This document shows, piece by piece, positions 54,313 through 64,000 of a stretch of DNA of 64,000 bases (position 1 is its first letter; each line of letters starts with the position of its first letter). The stretch comes from Corticium candelabrum (taxonomy: Eukaryota; Porifera; Homoscleromorpha; Homosclerophorida; Plakinidae). A program made the position numbers and the translations under genes. The notes below the pieces were generated by a model. That model ran no database searches. It had not been told where the DNA came from and was given only the letters and a program-made list of their open reading frames with translations. The DNA lies in the NCBI RefSeq assembly GCF_963422355.1, contig NC_085085.1, forward strand, positions 6,797,733 through 6,861,732, written 5' to 3'.

Positions 54313-55245
54313 ATATATCAACAACCCTGCTTATCATGGATGCCACTCTAAGTGTTGAATTACTTCAAGTGGTAGTTTTTGCAATCAAATTTAATTCATT
54401 GCTTCTTTGACTTAATCCTTGTGAATGAACCTGACACGTGCTGTCGTGAGCTATACCTTTTATGCACTACCCAAAAGTGTTCTTTTGGATTGAGGTCATG
54501 CAGCACTCCATAATCGTCATTCCATTTGATAACAATCATATGCACAAGTTTGGCTACATTTTCATCTATGTTTGTGTCAACTTTCCATTAGCCTATAGCT
54601 CTTACCAGCAGGAAAATGCAGATGGAGAGCATTGTGGTCTTTTGTTCTATTATTTCAACTTCAATAGAAAAAGATGCCAAACATCATCATTTGAGATCAA
54701 TGGGACTCCCCAGATCATCCATGACGTGACTTGTTGGACAGTTCCCATGTATGTCATCGATCCTATTTGACTACCAATATAAAACATGCTGCTATTAGCT
54801 AACTTTAATTATAGTGTCTCACACATACACACATGGATAACATGCACGCACACATACAGGTATACATTGCAAGTATGGGAGCACATGTGTTTGCGCCTGC
54901 GCCTGGGTGTCCACATACATCTATATTGCATAGCTGAGTATATTCCGATCAATTCAACAATAAACCAAACCAAAGAAGATATAGCTATAATTTCTACATA
55001 GCTACAATAGATCTAAAGTCATCATGATAGAACTAAAAACAAAGCTATATTGACGAAACTTCAGTCAATACACAAACAAAGATGTTGCATTAAAGTTTAT
55101 AACACTGCAACAGACAAGACTCTATGTTGATCCCAATTGCTCAGCAGGCACTATACAATTACAATCACACCACTATAGTTAACAGAAGTAGACAATGATC
55201 TCAATGTAATTATAATGGCAGTTAACTTACCAGATATGTAAGCTC
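53350..55245. other. Convergent intergenic region between FEM1 and heparanase
   Basis: No convincing exon. ORF 54462-54770 has no recognised family. Contains a telomere-like patch (54176-54216) and (TA)n (54260-54304). Confidence 0.5.
54176..54216. repeat. Interstitial telomere-like CCCTAA patch
   Basis: ccctaaccctgtaaccctaa, then ccctaaccca and taaccctaa: about five units of the animal telomere repeat with small interruptions, next to a (TA)n run. Confidence 0.8.
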
Positions 55246-60504
<5,259 letters not shown>

Positions 60505-60694
60505 CTATAAAAAGGAAGGCTAATTACAAAGCAACAAAGAAAATTCAATCAAGATACACACTGATGCTCTTGTACAAGTTCCTAGTTTCTGATTGCACAA
60601 TTACACTATTATGTTAGCACTAATTTAATATAATATACGTGTATAATTCATTAATAATAATAATACTAGTAATAAGTATAACAATAATATATAA
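60505..60694. other. Start of a heparanase intron, AT-rich
   Basis: No exon seen. Includes an ATA/AAT-rich stretch at 60620-60690 into which the SINE array is set. Confidence 0.4.
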
Positions 60695-61120
60695 GTCACC
60701 GCCGTGGCTTAGTGGTCAGCGACAATGGCTACCACTCCATGGTTTGGGGGTTCAAACCCCAGTGACGACAGTAAATTGTGAAACTTGTCTGTCTTTCTTT
60801 CTCATGTTTCTCTAGCTTTATCCATGAGACTATGACTCGTTTCAGTCGTTGGGGAGTTTCTGTGGTCTGGCGAACGGTCCGTTGACGATGACGTCCAGTG
60901 CTTTCCTGGTGGTCGTTGATATCCACTAGGCGTGCTGTATCGAGTACGCGGTCACCGTAATGCCTGCAATCTATATTGAATTGGCTAGTCATTGATCGCC
61001 GTATGGACTACACGGAAACATGTACCCCGCTGGGCTCACCTGCCGGGTTGGTGGGCGCCCAGATGGGGGTAAAGACCCCACTTGCCCATTATGGAGGGGC
61101 ATAACGACACATATACATAA
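60695..61120 (+). mobile_element. tRNA-derived SINE, unit 1
   Basis: The first 75 bp fold like a tRNA: gtcac...gtgac ends, box A tggcttagtggtcagc and box B ggttcaaaccc, the internal RNA polymerase III promoter. The body (cttgtctgtctttctttctc, ggtctggcgaacggtccgtt, tatggactacacggaaacat, gggtaaagaccccacttgcc) follows and the unit ends with cataacgacacatatacata. A functional tRNA is unlikely because the anticodon arm is degenerate and the sequence continues for 350 bp. Confidence 0.85.
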
Positions 61121-61545
61121 GTCACCGCCGTGGCTTAGTGGTTAGTGACAATGGCTACCACTCCATGGTTTGGGGGTTCAAACCCCAGTGACGACAGTAA
61201 ATTGTGAAACTTGTCTGTCTTTCTTTCTCATGTTTCTCTAGCTTTATCCATGAGACTATGACGCATTTCAGTCGTTGGGGAGCTTCTGTGGTCTGGCGAA
61301 CGGTCCGTTGACAATGACGTTCAGTGCTTTCCTGGTGGTCGTTGATATCCACTAGGCATGCTGTATCGAGTACGCGGTCACCGTAATGCCTGCAATCTAT
61401 ATCGAATTGGCTAGCCATTGATCGCCGTATGGACTACACGGAAACATGTACCCCGCTGGGCTCACCTGCCGGGTTGGTGGGCACCCAGATGGGGGTAAAG
61501 ACCCCACTTGCCCATTATGGAGGGGCATAACGACACATATACATA
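61121..61545 (+). mobile_element. tRNA-derived SINE, unit 2 (tandem)
   Basis: A nearly identical copy of unit 1 with a 426-bp offset, again starting with the tRNA-like head (box A tggcttagtggttagt, box B ggttcaaaccc). Only scattered point differences separate the units. Confidence 0.85.
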
Positions 61546-61850
61546 TAGCTTTATCCATGAGACTATGACTCATTTCAGTCGTTGGAGAATTTCTGTGGTC
61601 TGGCGAACGGTCCGTTGATGATGACGTTCAGTGCTTTCCTAGTGGACATTGATATCCACTAGGCGTGCTGTCCCGATGTTCGCGGTCACCGTAATGCCTG
61701 CAATCTATATCGAATTGGCTAGTCATTGATCGCCATATGGACTGCACGGAAACATGTACCCTGCCGGGCTCACCTGCCGGGTTGGTAGGCGCCCAGATGG
61801 GGGTAAAGACCCCACTTGCCCATTATGGAGGGGCATAACAACACATATAA
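61546..61850 (+). mobile_element. SINE unit 3, 5'-truncated
   Basis: Begins at the internal 'agctttatccatgagactat' and continues to the shared end (cattatggaggggcataaca). It lacks the tRNA-like head and is more diverged than units 1 and 2. Confidence 0.85.
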
Positions 61851-61857
61851 CAACTGT

Positions 61858-63690
61858 CACTCTGTCATGTGTGAAGAAGAGTTGAAAGACATCAATGGTG
61901 CTTTCCTAGTGGAATGGAACAATCAAATAAGCCTCATACGGATCAGGCAAAGCATTTGCAAGGGGGGTAATTCACTATTTCCTCTTCTCTACTGTATGGC
62001 TCTTAATCCTCTCAGCATGGATCAAGTTACACAGAACTGGTTGCGACTATTGGATGAGCATTGGGCATGATGAGACTGCCAAATGTCAGTTTGTCAGTTG
62101 TCTGCCATACGTAGATGATCTGAAACTGTATGGCGGAAATCTTGATCAGTTGAAAGGGTTCTTGCACACAGTTCATACCTTCTCTGATGACATTCAGACA
62201 AAGTTTAGTCTGGACAAGTGTGCAACAGTCAATGGCAAGCTCTCTGGACATAATTCTAGGGTGACAGTATGAAAAATGAACACTATCAACTTTCTGAAGC
62301 TGGGTCAACTCTACAAGTATTTGGGTGTGGATGAGAGTATAACGGTATCCACCACATCACTACGCAGGAACGGCTCTGTTGTAAATATTTCGTAAAAGAT
62401 GATCCTCGGACCAAGTTGTAGGTCAGAACAAGATTCTGCATGGCCCTCAACAGGTTTGCACTGCTGGTTCTCACTTATGGTTTGGTGTCATTCATTGGAG
62501 AACTATGGACCTGCAGCAGCTTAATTGGCAAACCATAAATCTTCTTTCTATGCACGGTGTCTACCATCCTGCCGCAGACATTGTCCGGTTGCATGCTCCA
62601 TGCACTGAGGGCAGCTGAGGGTTACAACAGATCAAGTTGACATATTAGTCTTGTATTGTGGGACTGGACAATTACCTTCATACCAGTTCTGGTCTCTCCA
62701 TGCAGATGGTACAAGAGAGTGATTCTATAGAATAGCCTCACATTCAATCCAATGCATTAATTGCTCGTCAGTTTACTGCACAGTTGCAGCGAACTCAAGA
62801 TGAGTAGCAGAACTTGCACGAAAGAGCAACCATCGTGTGTGCCTGTATCTTTGAGCAAGAGCTCAAGGCGAATGCAAAACACTTCCATATGTGCAGCAAT
62901 TCTCTTCATGTACAGTCCTGGAGCAGAAAGCCTATGCGAAGTCAGCATTGTCGTCTCACTGAGAAATCACCTGTAGACATATGAATAGCTGAAGTCATCA
63001 AATATTTCTGCTGCAACCAAAAGACTGGCTGTTGCTGCTCAAGACCAAGCTCTTCAGACTCAGTATTATGAGTACAATGTTCTGCAGTGGTTTTTTTTGC
63101 AGTGCAGACCCGAAGACAGTCGACAACATTGTGGCCGGCTGTAATGCCTTGGTACCGACGAACTTCACTGATCGACACAATGAGGTAGCCTCCATCATCC
63201 ACTGGAACATTAATTTGTCGTCAGTTCAAGGTTCCAGTGGAGAGCAGATGGTACAGGCATCATCTTGATAGGCTTGTGGAGACAGATAACATCGCTATGA
63301 TGTGGGATACAGCCATCCCTACTGCTAAAAAGATCAATGCCAATCGTCCTGACATCTGCTTCAGAAAATAAGAAGGCAAACGCTTGTCTTCTTATTGATA
63401 TTAGCTGTCCTGCTGATGGCAACATCGCCAGGAAAAATGCTCAGAAGTTGATAAAGTACAGCAACTTGCAAGTGGAGGTAAGCCACACGTGGCAGTGTTA
63501 AACACTGGTTGTTCCAGTGGTGTTGGGAACATTGGGCATAGTGCACATAGGTATTGCGCGGTGGCTGTACATCTTTCCAGGTCATCACAACCCGCAGCAC
63601 TTAATACAAAAACAGTGCTTCTTGAATTCACCTGGATCCTGCGTAAATTTAAAGTCATGTCTTCTTTCTAGACAGTAATGATAGTCTATA
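61858..63690 (+). mobile_element. Decayed non-LTR retrotransposon with C-terminal restriction-like endonuclease
   Basis: Shifted plus-strand frames carry reverse transcriptase blocks (RIRQSICKGGNSLFPLLYCM, then LPYVDDLKLYGGNLDQLKGF with the catalytic DD, DIQTKFSLDKCATVNGK) and, 1 kb downstream, the restriction-like endonuclease signature: KINANRPDICFRN, then CLLIDISCPADGNIARKNAQ, KLIKYSNLQVEV and the terminal IQKTVLLEFTWILRKFKVM. A PD..D/ID..P order after the reverse transcriptase is typical of the R2/R4/NeSL-like non-LTR groups. The upstream half of the ORF is missing or unrecognisable, and many stops interrupt it. A related fragment lies at 55.8-56.5 kb. The 5' end abuts the SINE array. Confidence 0.7.
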
Positions 63691-64000
63691 AGCACCTAGC
63701 TAGGCTTGAGCCAGTCTCTTCACCGTCCTTTCCGTTCCCAGATGTCTCTTCATGCAGGTCAAGTCTACTGTAAAGCACCTCTGAGGCAGAGTTTGCTTCC
63801 AGATCGAGCTTATACAAGAGACCATATGAACCAGACTTCAAGATATGGTTTAGCATGGCACATAATTTCAGCCATGAGTCATAAGAAACAAGACTTTGTA
63901 CAAGTCACAAGACTTGGCGAGAGCTACTCAAAATGTTTACAGTGAACTAACTTCTGGTCGTGGATGCGTAGTGGAATATTCTGTTTGTGTCATGCCCAGA
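63691..64000. other. Window end, no gene recognised
   Basis: May still be heparanase intron. ORF 63706-63945 shows no family pattern. Confidence 0.4.

Noticed and set aside
54462-54770. 102-residue plus-strand ORF between FEM1 and heparanase
   Set aside because: No recognisable domain, no good splice or initiation context, AT-rich surroundings.
60695-60770. Possible tRNA gene
   Set aside because: The A and B boxes are present but the anticodon arm is irregular and the sequence continues into a 350-bp SINE body that is tandemly repeated.

Overview
This is a eukaryotic (metazoan) genomic window. Genes are split by introns with GT-AG boundaries (one looks GC-AG). Much of the sequence is AT-rich intron or intergenic DNA full of microsatellites and decayed transposons. 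The gene set is animal: a Frizzled-type receptor, casein kinase I alpha, non-muscle/smooth-type myosin regulatory light chain, heparanase, FEM1, a CIMIP2/FAM166 ciliary protein, COPS9, URM1 and a lipid phosphatase. Short introns, small intergenic gaps, an unusual Frizzled and abundant TA/TTAA MITEs suggest an early-branching marine invertebrate. A sponge is my best guess, but nothing here proves it. I assembled exons by eye from reading frames, splice signals and remembered family patterns; no alignment was run.

Layout, left to right. 1-0.9 kb (-): 5' part of a gene for an acidic protein starting MGCCCSK. 2.0-2.4 kb: Ty3/gypsy protease relic. 3.3-8.2 kb (+): Frizzled-like receptor, 8 exons. 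9.8-23.3 kb (-): secreted glycoside-hydrolase-like protein, 6 exons seen, with introns holding a Mutator-like relic, a Tigger-type MITE and nested LINEs. 23.9-26.4 kb (+): CIMIP2/FAM166 protein, 6 exons. 26.6-35.2 kb (-): casein kinase I alpha, 8 exons, with introns full of nested MITEs. 35.3-37.3 kb (+): URM1, 2 exons. 38.9-40.0 kb (-): myosin regulatory light chain. 40.2-42.3 kb (+): PLPP4/5-type phosphatase, 8 exons. 44.1-44.5 kb (-): COPS9. 44.8-51.1 kb: a 6.3 kb composite mobile element with arms of about 1.2 kb in inverted orientation, a broken Ulp1-type protease gene, a hAT relic and a mariner-type MITE. 51.3-53.3 kb (+): single-exon FEM1. 55.2-60.5 kb (-): 3' two thirds of heparanase. 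60.7-64 kb: tandem tRNA-derived SINEs and a decayed retrotransposon with a restriction-like endonuclease.

The host genes do not form one pathway. Two links are worth noting: casein kinase I alpha and Frizzled both act in Wnt signalling, and COPS9 and FEM1 both belong to cullin-ligase biology. Two tight head-to-head pairs (casein kinase I/URM1 and MRLC/PLPP) share gaps of about 125 bp, and perfect NRF-1-like palindromes lie in the CK1/URM1 gap and just upstream of COPS9. The most unusual object is the Ulp1-carrying composite element at 44.8-51.1 kb.
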